Position numbers and translations under genes: made by a program
The notes under the pieces: generated by a model
Seen by the model: only the letters and a program-made list of their open reading frames with translations
Database searches by the model: none
Told to the model about the DNA's origin: nothing
Assembly: GCA_028285625.1 (NCBI GenBank)
Contig: JANQOX010000021.1
Coordinates: 1 to 64,000 of the forward strand
Direction of reading: 5' to 3'
Origin: Myxococcota bacterium
GTDB lineage: Bacteria > Myxococcota_A > UBA9160 > UBA6930
DNA length: 64,000 nt
Shown: piece after piece, positions 1-8,167 of the stretch
Numbering within the stretch: position 1 is the first letter of the stretch
Layout of the letters: each line of letters opens with the position of its first letter

Positions 1-1
1 C

Positions 2-343
2 AACGTCGAGGAGGGGGGCAGCCTCACCATCCTCGGCAGCGCCCTCATCGAGACCGGCTCGCGGATGGACGAGGTGATCTTCGAGGAGTTCAAGGGCACC
101 GGCAACAGCGAGATCGTGCTCGACCGCAAGCTCGCCGATCGGCGCACCTGGCCGGCCATCGACATCAACCGCTCGGCCACCCGCCGCGAAGAGCTGCTGC
201 TGGCCGACGACGTGCTGAACCGCATCTACGTGCTGCGCAAGGTTCTGGCGCCGCTCTCGCCGGTAGACTCGATGGAGTTCCTGGCCGAGAAGGTGAAGGT
301 CACCGACAGCAACGACGAGTTCCTCGAATCGATGAACTCCTAG
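2..343 (+). CDS. rho: Transcription termination factor Rho, C-terminal part (5' end outside window)
   Basis: The frame is open from the first base and ends at TAG 341-343, giving the last 113 residues. It reads through the C-terminal part of the Rho RecA-type ATPase: the [12 protein letters not shown] stretch and the [13 protein letters not shown] motif, then ELVLDRKLA-like and RRTWPAIDI, all characteristic of Rho. Rho is the hexameric RNA helicase that ends transcription of untranslated RNA. The upstream RNA-binding and Walker A parts lie outside the window. Rho next to prfA-prmC is a common bacterial order; the rpmE gene often found between them is absent here. Confidence 0.95.
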   Translation, partial: NVEEGGSLTILGSALIETGSRMDEVIFEEFKGTGNSEIVLDRKLADRRTWPAIDINRSATRREELLLADDVLNRIYVLRKVLAPLSPVDSMEFLAEKVKVTDSNDEFLESMNS

Positions 344-385
344 GATCCGGGGCAGGTGCCGCCCGCGCATCGACGGGCAGGGCCC

Positions 386-1606
386 ATGGTGCCCGTCCCC
401 CGTTCTGCATCCCATGCGCGCGGGCGCCCCGACCTGGCGCTGGTCGTGCGCGGCCTCGGTGCCAACGGCACCACCCGGGTGATGCTCACGCTGGCGGGGG
501 CCTTCGCCGACGCGGGCCGGCGCGTGGACCTGCTGGTGCTCGATGGCCGGCAGCGTGCTCCGAGCGCGATCCCGCCCAACGTGAAGCGCGTCGAGATCGG
601 GCGCCGGACCCGCTGGCACGCGACGCCCGCGCTGCTGGCCGCCGAGGCGAAGTGGCACGCCGCTTGGCCGAGTCTCGCCTTCCCCCGCGACGCGGGCGCT
701 CTGGCGGGGCTCGTCGACTACCTGCGCGACCGTCGCCCCCGGGCACTCCTCGCAGGTGCCACCCACGCCAACGTGCTGTCGGTGATCGCGCGTCGGCAGG
801 CGGGGTCGGATGCGCGACTCGTCCTGGCCCAGCACAACCACCTCTCCACCAAGACCGCGCGCCTTCGCCTGCGCTGGAAGCGCGCACTCTGCCGGGCCTA
901 CTACCCCGAGGCCGACGCGTTGGTCGCCGTATCGCAGGGCGTGGCCGACGATCTGGTGCGGGGTCTCGGCCTCGATGCCGGGGGCGTCCACAGCATCTAC
1001 AACCCGATCGTCACGCCCGAGCTCGAGCGCGCCGCCCGCGCGCCCGTCGATCACCCGTGGCTCGTGGACAAGGACGTGCCCGTGGTGCTCGGGGTCGGCA
1101 AGCTCCGCAAGCGCAAGCGCTTCGACCTGCTGCTGCGCGCCTTCGCACGTGCGCGGCGTACTCGCCCGCTTCGCCTGCTGGTGCTGGGCGATGGGTTCCA
1201 GCGGCGCGCGCTGATCCGGCTGGCCGCCCGGCTGGGCGTGGCGGAGGACACCGCGTTCCCCGGCGTGGTGGCGAATCCCCACCCGTTCATGCGCGAGGCC
1301 GACTGTCTGGCGCTGGCGTCCGAATGGGAGGGCTTCGCCAACGTGCTGGTGGAGGCGCTGGCCAGCGGCTGCCCGGTGGTGAGCACCCGCTGCCCGTCGG
1401 GACCCGACGAGATCCTGGCGGGCGGGCGCTACGGCACGCTCGTGCCCACCGGCGACGAAGAGGCCCTGGCGGCGGCCCTGCTGCGCACGCTCGACGCGCC
1501 CCGGGATGCGGCGCGCCTGTGCGCCCGCGCGCGGGAGTTCGACGTCTCCCATGCGGCGGCCGCGTACGAATCGCTGCTCTTCGGGGCAGTGGCCCCGAGC
1601 GACTAG
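386..1606 (+). CDS. GT4-family glycosyltransferase
   Basis: About 406 residues with the two-Rossmann-fold layout of GT-B enzymes. The N-terminal half has a GANGTTRV donor/acceptor loop. The C-terminal half has the VLGVGKLRKRKRFDLL segment and then the diagnostic EWEGFANVLVEALASGCPVV motif, where the ExxxxxxxE-type pair contacts the nucleotide sugar. The family transfers sugars from NDP-sugars to envelope glycans or lipids; the acceptor cannot be read from sequence. ATG at 386 is preferred; a GTG at 356 would add ten residues. It follows rho by about 40 bp and faces a PEP-CTERM gene tail to tail with a 4-bp overlap. Confidence 0.85.
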   Translation: MVPVPRSASHARGRPDLALVVRGLGANGTTRVMLTLAGAFADAGRRVDLLVLDGRQRAPSAIPPNVKRVEIGRRTRWHATPALLAAEAKWHAAWPSLAFPRDAGALAGLVDYLRDRRPRALLAGATHANVLSVIARRQAGSDARLVLAQHNHLSTKTARLRLRWKRALCRAYYPEADALVAVSQGVADDLVRGLGLDAGGVHSIYNPIVTPELERAARAPVDHPWLVDKDVPVVLGVGKLRKRKRFDLLLRAFARARRTRPLRLLVLGDGFQRRALIRLAARLGVAEDTAFPGVVANPHPFMREADCLALASEWEGFANVLVEALASGCPVVSTRCPSGPDEILAGGRYGTLVPTGDEEALAAALLRTLDAPRDAARLCARAREFDVSHAAAAYESLLFGAVAPSD

Positions 1607-2247
1607 TCGCGGGCCCGTGTGCGACTGCGGAGCGCGAGGCCCACCAGCAGCGGGGCGAGCAGGGCGACGACGGTGGGCTCCGGCACCGACGCGGTGCTCT
1701 CGAGCCACGCGGTCGCGCCGAAGGCCTCGAAAGACGTCGCGTTGGCGGCCACGATGTGGAAGCCCGCGTAGGTGTCGCCGGCCCCGATCCGCTGGTTGAT
1801 GAACGTGCTCACGTCGAGGAAATACGCCGGGGTGACCGGCGATACGGACGCGCTGCTCGTCGGGAAGGTCGTCAGCAGGTTGGTCGTGTTGAAGCGATCC
1901 GTGACCGTGACGACCCCGTCGCCGACGTAGCCGAACAGGTCGTACAGGTGTCCCGAGCCGCCGCCGGCCGTGTCCAGCAGCTGGAGCGTGTGCGTCCCCG
2001 TGGCGAGCCCCGTGAGGTCGAACTCCATCGCCGCGGTGGCCTGGTCCCACTGGTTGTTGAGGGGCCAGAGGTTGCTGCCCGTGGAGATCATCTCGGGCTG
2101 CACCAGGAAGGCGCCGACGCCATTGCTGTCGGGGTCGCTGAAGTAGATGCCCCCGTCCGAGACGCTCGGCAGCGGCACCGCCAGGGTCGGGGCCCCGGCC
2201 AGCAGTCCGGCCAGCAGGATGGATGCGACGAGCCGTGTGGTCCGCAC
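1603..2247 (-). CDS. Secreted protein with PEP-CTERM sorting signal
   Basis: A 214-residue exported protein. The GTG start at 2247 has a strong GAGGGAGAAGG ribosome-binding sequence just upstream and gives a clean signal peptide: MRTTRLVAS, a Leu/Ala core and AxA-type end near residue 24. An ATG at 2271 is also in frame but would bury that signal peptide. The mature part is a beta-rich domain without a recognised enzyme motif. The C-terminus has VPEP, a hydrophobic stretch and a basic tail (RSRTRAR), the PEP-CTERM tripartite signal processed by exosortase at the cell envelope. No exosortase gene lies in this window. Convergent with the glycosyltransferase. Confidence 0.8.
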   Translation of the reverse strand: MRTTRLVASILLAGLLAGAPTLAVPLPSVSDGGIYFSDPDSNGVGAFLVQPEMISTGSNLWPLNNQWDQATAAMEFDLTGLATGTHTLQLLDTAGGGSGHLYDLFGYVGDGVVTVTDRFNTTNLLTTFPTSSASVSPVTPAYFLDVSTFINQRIGAGDTYAGFHIVAANATSFEAFGATAWLESTASVPEPTVVALLAPLLVGLALRSRTRARD

Positions 2248-2676
2248 GATGCCTTCTCCCTCACTCACCATGGGATCCAGGAGCGCTCGCGGGGTCGCGG
2301 AGCCTCCTGCCCGGGTATGACACCGTGCAATGTCGGGGCCAGGGTGGGGCAGTTTGCGAAAGCCCCAGGGAATCGCGCACTTCCGGAGGTCGGGGGCGGC
2401 CTTCGGGCAGCCGGGGCGGAAACCGGTGGCCCAAGATGGGAAAAGCCGTTCCGTTCGGAACCGCGGGCGCTTGCAGGGTTTTCCACGATGGGCGACCGTC
2501 TCCCCATGAGCGGCGCACGGCCTTCCATCGCCCCCCGCGGGCTCCATCCCGCCGCGCCGCAGGGCTCGGCGGTGCGCCCCCACGCGCACGCCGGTCACTC
2601 GTAACTCCCCGTCCTCGCTCGCTTCATTCGGCCCCCGGTCAGCCCCCACGAAGCTTGCGGGGTCCGAGGTCCCCTG
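2248..2676. other. Non-coding gap between divergent PEP-CTERM gene and prfA
   Basis: About 430 bp separating a leftward and a rightward gene, so both promoters should lie here. I see no convincing sigma-70 hexamers, RNA gene or repeat. Open frames crossing it have no protein-like composition. Confidence 0.5.
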
Positions 2677-3762
2677 ATGCCCGACTGGACAAAGAGAGTC
2701 GCCGAGGCGGAGGCAGAAGCTTCGCGTCTGGAGGCGTTGCTCGCCGATCCCGAGATCGCGCGAAAGCCCAACGAGATCGCTCGTGTGGGCAAGGAGCTCG
2801 GTGCGCTTCGGCCGCTGATCGAGACCGGGGTGCGCCTGCGCGAGACCGACCAGGCGCTGGCCGACGCGCGCGAGATGCTGGGCGAGGACGACGCCGAGAT
2901 GCGCGAGCTGGCCGAGGCGGAGATCGCCGAGCTCGAGCCCCGGAAAGAGGCGCTCGAGCAGGAGATCCGGGTGCTGCTCGTGCCCCGCGATCCCAACGAC
3001 GAACGCAACGCCATCCTCGAGCTGCGCGCGGGCACCGGCGGCGACGAGGCGGCGCTCTTTGCCGCCGACCTGTTCCGCATGTACTCGCGCTACGCCGAGG
3101 CCCAGGGCTGGAAGGTCGAGGGCATGGACCAGTCCGAGACGCCCGGCGGCGGCCTCAAGGAAGTGATCGCGGGCATCTCCGGCAAGGACGTCTTCGGCCG
3201 CCTCAAGTGGGAGCGCGGCGTGCACCGGGTGCAGCGCGTGCCCGCCACCGAGAGCCAGGGGCGCATCCACACCTCGACGGTGACCGTGGCGATCATGCCC
3301 GAGGCCGAGGAGGTGGATCTCGCGATCGAGCCCAGCGATCTGCGCATCGACGTGTTTCGCTCGTCGGGCCCGGGCGGTCAGAGCGTGAACACCACCGACT
3401 CGGCCGTGCGCATCACCCACGAGCCCACGGGCGTGGTGGTCACCTGCCAGGACGAGAAGAGCCAGCACAAGAACAAGGCCAAGGCCATGAAGGTGCTGCG
3501 CTCGCGCCTGCTCGAGGCCGAGCTCGACCGCCAGGCCCAGGAGCGCGCCGATGCGCGGCGCGCCCAGGTGGGCACCGGTGAGCGTTCGGAGAAGATCCGC
3601 ACCTACAACTTTCCGCAGAACCGGGTCACCGATCACCGCGCCGGGCTCACCCTGCACCGTCTCGAGCAGATGATGGAGGGCGACCTGGACGAGATCCTCG
3701 ACGGCATCCGCCAGGAGATGGCCACGCGCCAGGAGCAGGATGCCGCCGGAGAAGCAGCATGA
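2677..3762 (+). CDS. prfA: Peptide chain release factor 1
   Basis: 361 residues, the normal RF1 length. The catalytic GGQ loop appears in [17 protein letters not shown], placing the Gln that promotes peptidyl-tRNA hydrolysis. The codon-reading tripeptide region [14 protein letters not shown] carries PAT, the RF1-type (UAA/UAG) signature rather than the SPF of RF2. The N-terminal coiled domain and the C-terminal [11 protein letters not shown] helix are intact. The stop TGA overlaps an ATG (ATGA), starting a chain of overlaps that runs to prmC, the methylase that modifies the GGQ glutamine of this protein. Confidence 0.97.
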   Translation: MPDWTKRVAEAEAEASRLEALLADPEIARKPNEIARVGKELGALRPLIETGVRLRETDQALADAREMLGEDDAEMRELAEAEIAELEPRKEALEQEIRVLLVPRDPNDERNAILELRAGTGGDEAALFAADLFRMYSRYAEAQGWKVEGMDQSETPGGGLKEVIAGISGKDVFGRLKWERGVHRVQRVPATESQGRIHTSTVTVAIMPEAEEVDLAIEPSDLRIDVFRSSGPGGQSVNTTDSAVRITHEPTGVVVTCQDEKSQHKNKAKAMKVLRSRLLEAELDRQAQERADARRAQVGTGERSEKIRTYNFPQNRVTDHRAGLTLHRLEQMMEGDLDEILDGIRQEMATRQEQDAAGEAA

Positions 3763-3800
3763 CCGCTCTCGTGGGAGAAGCAGCATGAAGGCTCTCGCTG
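3749..3800 (+). repeat. Two 26-bp tandem repeats at the prfA-prmC junction
   Basis: Units 3749-3774 and 3775-3800 both begin GAGAAGCAGCATGA and continue xxGCTCTCGxxG, differing at only a few bases. A diverged third start region (GAGCATCCGCATGACCG) follows at 3801. Each unit carries a ribosome-binding-like GGAGAAG and an ATGA, so the duplication multiplied the translation-start region. Confidence 0.85.
3759..3788 (+). CDS. Putative nine-codon minigene 1 (MTALVGEAA)
   Basis: ATG at 3759 overlaps the prfA stop as ATGA, and the frame ends at TGA 3786-3788, itself part of the next ATGA. GGAGAAG stands about five bases before the ATG. The peptide MTALVGEAA resembles that of the next minigene (MKALAGASA). 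Translation is inferred only from the ribosome-binding sequence and the overlap geometry; the peptide may have no function and could serve only to pass ribosomes from prfA to prmC. Confidence 0.35.
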   Translation: MTALVGEAA

Positions 3801-3814
3801 GAGCATCCGCATGA
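3785..3814 (+). CDS. Putative nine-codon minigene 2 (MKALAGASA)
   Basis: ATG at 3785 overlaps the stop of minigene 1, and its TGA (3812-3814) overlaps the prmC ATG at 3811, again as ATGA. GGGAGAAG precedes it. Length and spacing equal those of minigene 1 because both lie in the 26-bp tandem duplication (30 nt minus a 4-nt overlap). Whether it is translated is untested. Confidence 0.35.
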   Translation: MKALAGASA

Positions 3815-4680
3815 CCGAGCGGACCTGGACGGTGCTCGACCTGCTGCAGTGGACGACGGACCACTTTGCGAGCAAGGGCATCGATTCGGCGCGGCTCGAC
3901 GCCGAAGTGCTGCTGGCGCACGCGCTGGGCATGGAGCGGCTGCGCCTGTACCTCGAGTTCGAGAAGCCCGTGCTCGCCGAAGAGCGCGCGCGCTTTCGCG
4001 AGCTGGTGAAGGGCCGCGCCGAGGCGCGCGTACCCGTGGCGCAGCTGGTGGGCGGGCGCGAGTTCTGGTCGCTACCGCTTCGCGTGACGCCCGACGTGCT
4101 GGTGCCGCGGCCCGAGACCGAGACATTGGTCGAAGAGGCGCTGCGCCTGCTGCCCGACGAAGAGGGCGAGTACGACGTACTCGATCTCGGCACCGGCTCC
4201 GGGGCCATCGCGCTCGCTCTGGCCAGCGAGCGCAAGAAGGCGCGCGTCACCGCCGTGGACCGTTCGTCCGCGGCGCTCGCCGTGGCGGCCGACAACGCCG
4301 ACCAGCTGGGGTTGGGCGAGCGCGTGCGCCTGCTCGAGGGCGATCTGTTCGAGCCGGTGGCCGGCGAGCGCTTCGACCTGGTCGTCTCGAACCCGCCCTA
4401 CGTGGCCGTGCCCGACCGCGCGACGCTGCCGCCCGAACTTGCCCACGAGCCCGAGATGGCGCTCTTTGCCGGGGACGACGGCACCGAGGTGCTGCGGCGT
4501 ATCGTCGCCGACGCGGCCGCGCACACGGCGCCGGGCGGCGCGCTGGTGTTGGAGATCGATCCCGGCCAGGCGGAGATCGTGTCGGCATGGGTGGCGGCCG
4601 CAGGGTACGGCGAGGTCCGGGTCGTGCGTGACCTGGCAGAACGACAGCGGGCCGTCAGCGCCCGCTTGGGGGAGGGGTGA
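3811..4680 (+). CDS. prmC: Release factor glutamine methyltransferase PrmC
   Basis: 289 residues. An N-terminal helical substrate-binding domain (RLDAEVLLAHALGM) precedes a Rossmann-fold SAM domain with the LDLGTGSGAIALAL glycine motif. The NPPY motif, within DLVVSNPPYVAVP, binds the target glutamine amide. PrmC uses SAM to N5-methylate the GGQ glutamine of RF1 and RF2, raising termination efficiency. It is translated by ATGA coupling from the preceding minigenes, with TGGAG seven bases upstream. Only one base separates its stop from the hisD ATG. Confidence 0.95.
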   Translation: MTERTWTVLDLLQWTTDHFASKGIDSARLDAEVLLAHALGMERLRLYLEFEKPVLAEERARFRELVKGRAEARVPVAQLVGGREFWSLPLRVTPDVLVPRPETETLVEEALRLLPDEEGEYDVLDLGTGSGAIALALASERKKARVTAVDRSSAALAVAADNADQLGLGERVRLLEGDLFEPVAGERFDLVVSNPPYVAVPDRATLPPELAHEPEMALFAGDDGTEVLRRIVADAAAHTAPGGALVLEIDPGQAEIVSAWVAAAGYGEVRVVRDLAERQRAVSARLGEG

Positions 4681-4681
4681 G

Positions 4682-6052
4682 ATGGCTGCACGAGCCGGAG
4701 CCAAGGGACCGCTGAAGTCGGTCGCCACGAGCGATGCCGGTTTCGAGCGCGCGTTCGCAAAGCTGCTCGCGCGTCGCGAGGCCGCGGACGAAAGCGTCGA
4801 CAAGGTCGTGCGCAAGATCGTCGACGGCGTTCGCGAGGGTGGTGACGACGAGGTGATCGCGCTCACCCAGAAGTTCGACGGGGCCAAGCTCGACGAGCTC
4901 GAGGTCGGCCGCGACGAGTGGGACGAGGGCTGCGACGCCGTCGACCCGGCCGATCGCGCGGCGCTGGGCAAGGCGGCCATGCGCGTGCGCGACTTTCACA
5001 AGCGCCGCATTCCGTCGAGCTGGGAGATGCGCGAAGAGGGCGGCGCCTACATGGGCCACCGCGTGCGTGCGCTGCGCCGCGTCGGCGTGTACGTGCCCGG
5101 CGGGAAGGCGGTCTATCCGTCCACGGTCATCATGAACACGGTGCCCGCCTCGGTGGTGGAGGTGCCCGAGATCGTGATGGCGACGCCGCCCGGAAAGGAC
5201 GGCCGCGTACCCTCGCAGGTGCTGATGGCGGCGCGTGTGGCCGGCGTGCACCGCGTCTTCAAGATGGGCGGCGCCCAGGCGGTGGCTGCCCTGGCCTACG
5301 GCACCGAGAGCGTGCCGCGGGTCGACAAGATCGTGGGGCCCGGCAACGCCTACGTGCAGGGGGCCAAGCGCCGCGTCTTTGGCGAGGTGGACATCGACAG
5401 CGAGGCCGGCGCCACCGAAGTGCTGGTGGTGGCCGACCGCACGGCCACGCCTGCTTGGGTGGCGGCCGACCTGATCAGCCAGGCCGAGCACGAAGAAGAG
5501 GCGGCCGCGATCCTGGTGACCCACGTGAAGTCGATCGCCACACGCGTGCAAGAGCAGGTGACCAAGCAGCTCAAGGAGCTCGGTCGCGCGAAGATCGCGA
5601 AGCAGTCGCTCACCAAGCACGGCACGGTGATCCTCACCAAGGACCTCGAGCAGTCGATGGAGATCGCCAACCGCTACGCACCCGAACACCTGGTGCTGGC
5701 CGTCGACGACGCCGACGCGCAGCTCAAGAAGGTCGAGAACGCCGGCACGGTGTTCCTCGGGCACTACTCGCCGGTGGCGGCGGGCGACTACCTGGCCGGC
5801 CCGAACCACGTGCTGCCCACGGGCGGCACGGCGCGGTTCTTTTCGCCGCTCGGCATCGATCACTTCTTGAAGCGCACGGCCTTCGTGCGCTTCGAGCCGC
5901 CCAAGCTGCGCGAGCTGGGTGCCGACATCATCCGGCTGGCCGAGCTCGAGGGCCTGGGGGGCCACGGCGCCTCGGTGGAGCAGCGCCTCTCGAAGATCCG
6001 CCGCGCACGCCGCGAGCGCGAAGCGGCCCGCGAGGCCGAGGCCGACCTTTAG
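4682..6052 (+). CDS. hisD: Histidinol dehydrogenase
   Basis: 456 residues. It performs the last two steps of histidine synthesis, L-histidinol to L-histidine with 2 NAD+ via histidinal. Typical motifs are YVPGGKAVYPSTVIMN, the NAD-contacting MGGAQAVAALAYGT and GPGNAYVQGAKR, the zinc ligands Gln/His in ISQAEHEEE, and the catalytic region AGPNHVLPTGGTARF. The N-terminus is about 20 residues longer than in E. coli, with Lys/Ala-rich sequence. It begins one base after prmC and is followed by hisB, so it heads the his part of the operon. hisG, hisC and hisI/E are not in the window. Confidence 0.96.
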   Translation: MAARAGAKGPLKSVATSDAGFERAFAKLLARREAADESVDKVVRKIVDGVREGGDDEVIALTQKFDGAKLDELEVGRDEWDEGCDAVDPADRAALGKAAMRVRDFHKRRIPSSWEMREEGGAYMGHRVRALRRVGVYVPGGKAVYPSTVIMNTVPASVVEVPEIVMATPPGKDGRVPSQVLMAARVAGVHRVFKMGGAQAVAALAYGTESVPRVDKIVGPGNAYVQGAKRRVFGEVDIDSEAGATEVLVVADRTATPAWVAADLISQAEHEEEAAAILVTHVKSIATRVQEQVTKQLKELGRAKIAKQSLTKHGTVILTKDLEQSMEIANRYAPEHLVLAVDDADAQLKKVENAGTVFLGHYSPVAAGDYLAGPNHVLPTGGTARFFSPLGIDHFLKRTAFVRFEPPKLRELGADIIRLAELEGLGGHGASVEQRLSKIRRARREREAAREAEADL

Positions 6053-6101
6053 GGTCGGCCTCGGGGCCGACGTCTATGCCGAGGCAATGGAGAACGAGAC
6101 C

Positions 6102-6695
6102 ATGACCACGACCCGCAAGGCGCGCATCTCGCGCAAGACACGAGAGACCGAGATCAGCCTCGAGATCGACCTCGACGGCACCGGCTCGTACGACGTGAAC
6201 ACGGGCATCGCCTTCTTCGACCACATGCTCGAGTCGTTCGCCAAGCACGGCCTGTTCGACCTGGTGCTGTCGGCCAAGGGAGACCTCGAGGTCGATCTCC
6301 ACCACACGGTCGAGGACGTCGGCATCGTGCTGGGGCAGGCCCTGCGCGAGGCGCTGGGCGATGCGCGCGGCATCGTGCGCTACGGCACGCAGGTGCTGCC
6401 CATGGCCGAGTCGAAGGTCGAGGTGTCGGTGGACGTCTCGAATCGGCCCTACCTGGTGTACCGGGTCGAGCTGGCGAACGATCGCATCGGCAGCTTCGAT
6501 GCGTCGCTCACCGAGGACTTTCTGTACGCGCTGGCCAGTGCGGCCGGGCTCGATCTGCACGTGGAGCTTCGATACGGCAAGAGCCCGCACCACGTGGTCG
6601 AGGCCATCTTCAAGGGCCTGGCGCGCGCACTGCGCCAGGCCGTGTCGCTCGACCCGCGCAGTGACGACGTGCCCTCGGTGAAGGGCAGCCTCTGA
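6102..6695 (+). CDS. hisB: Imidazoleglycerol-phosphate dehydratase
   Basis: 197 residues, the size of the single-function IGP dehydratase, without the fused phosphatase of enterobacterial HisB. The metal-binding His/Glu repeats are visible: FFDHMLESFAKHG, then HHTVEDVGI, and in the second half a matching HHVVEAIFKGLARAL. It dehydrates IGP to imidazole-acetol phosphate on a di-manganese site. ATG at 6102 is chosen because GGAG sits eight bases upstream; an ATG at 6087 would add five residues. The phosphatase step must be supplied by another gene outside the window. Confidence 0.95.
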   Translation: MTTTRKARISRKTRETEISLEIDLDGTGSYDVNTGIAFFDHMLESFAKHGLFDLVLSAKGDLEVDLHHTVEDVGIVLGQALREALGDARGIVRYGTQVLPMAESKVEVSVDVSNRPYLVYRVELANDRIGSFDASLTEDFLYALASAAGLDLHVELRYGKSPHHVVEAIFKGLARALRQAVSLDPRSDDVPSVKGSL

Positions 6696-6756
6696 ACCTC
6701 GCGCCGCGCGCCCGTGGGCGCGGCTTCGGACCCCCGACCCTCGGACCCCGGAACGC

Positions 6757-7401
6757 ATGACCTCCACATCCCCCCAGATCGCCCTCGTCGACTACGGCTC
6801 GGGCAACCTGCGCAGCGTGGGCAAGGCCCTCGAGCGTTGCGACCTGCGCGTGCAGGTCGCGAGCGACGCGGCCGCGCTCGCGCGCGCCGACGCGGTGGTG
6901 CTGCCCGGGGTGGGTGCGTTCGCCGATGCCATGGCGAGCCTGCGCGCCAAGGGGCTCGACGACGCGCTGCGGCGCGTGCTCGAAGGGGGCCAGTGCTACC
7001 TGGGCCTCTGCCTGGGGCTGCAGCTCTTGTTCGACGAGAGCGACGAGCACGGTGCCACCGCCGGGTTCGGCGTGCTGCCGGGCAAGGTCGCGCGCTTCTC
7101 CGAGACGGGGGCCGACGGCAAGCCGCGTCGCGTCCCCCACATCGGCTGGAACCGCGTTCGGTTCCAGGGCGACCACCCGATGCTCGCCGGGCTCGCCGAC
7201 GACGACTACTACTTCGTGCACTCCTACCGCGCCGTGCCGGCTCGCTCCGACGATGTGGTGGGCGAGGTGGACTACGGCGGGGCGTTTGCCGCCGCCGTGG
7301 CCCGAGAGGAGATCTTCGCCGTGCAGTTCCATCCCGAGAAGAGCCAGGGGGCGGGTCACCGCCTGCTGCAGGCGTTTGCCCGCTGGGTGCGCGAACGATG
7401 A
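6757..7401 (+). CDS. hisH: Imidazole glycerol phosphate synthase, glutaminase subunit HisH
   Basis: 214-residue class I glutamine amidotransferase. The nucleophile elbow CLGLCLGLQLL supplies the active Cys, and QFHPEKS supplies the His and Glu of the triad. VLPGVGAF forms the oxyanion region. HisH releases ammonia that is channelled into HisF, which makes IGP and AICAR from PRFAR. Its stop overlaps the next start as ATGA. hisF is three genes downstream, so the two partners are separated by a lipoprotein gene and hisA. Confidence 0.96.
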   Translation: MTSTSPQIALVDYGSGNLRSVGKALERCDLRVQVASDAAALARADAVVLPGVGAFADAMASLRAKGLDDALRRVLEGGQCYLGLCLGLQLLFDESDEHGATAGFGVLPGKVARFSETGADGKPRRVPHIGWNRVRFQGDHPMLAGLADDDYYFVHSYRAVPARSDDVVGEVDYGGAFAAAVAREEIFAVQFHPEKSQGAGHRLLQAFARWVRER

Positions 7402-7461
7402 GCGCGCAAAACGCGCGAGCGTTGAGCACGCAGAAGGCGCGAACGATGAGCGCGCGAACGA
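7390..7461 (+). repeat. Three in-frame 24-bp repeats over the start of the lipoprotein gene
   Basis: Units 7390-7413, 7414-7437 and 7438-7461 share CGCGAxCGxTGAGCxCGC. Each contains a possible start codon at the same place (ATG 7398, TTG 7422, ATG 7446), all in one frame. The period of eight codons gives an N-terminal protein repeat MSAQNARA / LSTQKART / MSARTNSW. Confidence 0.85.
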
Positions 7462-8138
7462 ACTCGTGGAAGCGGTCGACCGCGGGTCTCGCGTTGGTCG
7501 GCCTGCTGGCCCTGCTGGTGGTCGGGTGCGCGCGGACGGTGAACGTCCGCACCCATCCCGCGCTCGCGCGCATGGAGCCGATCCAGAAGATCGCCGTGGT
7601 GCCCTTCCGCGCCAGCGGCGACCTGCTGCGCGCGCGACCGGCCAGCGACGCCGAGAAGCGCGTGGATGTGCTGGAGTCGGTCTCGCACCACGTGAACGAG
7701 GCCTTGGTGCGCCGACGGCTTCCGGTGGTGGCGCCCGCCGACATGGCTCAGGCCATGGGCGGCACGCCCGAGCCCGACGCGCGGCCGGTGCCGATCGAGA
7801 TGGCCAAGCTCGCCAACAGCCAGTTCGGGGCCAACGCCATCTTGATGGGCCAGGTGTGGCGCTACCGCGAGCGCACGGGCACGGGCGCCAGCAGCCGAAG
7901 CCCCGCATCGGTGGGCTTCGAGGTCACGCTCTACGCCGCGCCCGGCGGTCAGCGCCTGTGGACCGGCACCTTCGACGAGACCCAGAAGCCCTTCGGCGAG
8001 AACGTGCTCACCACGGCCCAGTACCCGGGAGGAGGCGCGCGCTGGCTGAGCGTCGACGAGCTCACCCGTTGGGGCGCCGACCAGACCGTGCTGGAGATGC
8101 CGACCGGCGGCACCGGCGCGGCGCCGCCGCCTCGTTAG
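7398..8138 (+). CDS. Predicted lipoprotein inside the his operon
   Basis: Up to 246 residues. A hydrophobic run with LALLVVGC forms a signal-peptidase II lipobox, so the mature protein should be lipidated at the Cys of GCARTV. ATG 7398 overlaps the hisH stop (ATGA). However, ATG 7446 gives a more normal short n-region (ARTNSWKRSTAG) before the hydrophobic core, so the true start may be the third repeat copy. The mature part (KIAVVPF, then NSQFGANAILMGQVWRYRER) resembles periplasmic nucleotide-binding-like lipoproteins of the LpoB/GNA1162 kind that begin IAVLPF and contain ADAVLxGxV; this is a weak match. No link to histidine synthesis is visible. Confidence 0.7.
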   Translation: MSAQNARALSTQKARTMSARTNSWKRSTAGLALVGLLALLVVGCARTVNVRTHPALARMEPIQKIAVVPFRASGDLLRARPASDAEKRVDVLESVSHHVNEALVRRRLPVVAPADMAQAMGGTPEPDARPVPIEMAKLANSQFGANAILMGQVWRYRERTGTGASSRSPASVGFEVTLYAAPGGQRLWTGTFDETQKPFGENVLTTAQYPGGGARWLSVDELTRWGADQTVLEMPTGGTGAAPPPR

Positions 8139-8167
8139 GCGCGGGCACGGACGCGAGAACGAGACCC

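Noticed and set aside
1603..3921. A 772-codon leftward open frame covering prfA and the PEP-CTERM gene
   Set aside because: Only the last 214 codons look like a protein (signal peptide and PEP-CTERM tag). The rest is the antisense of prfA and arises from high GC.
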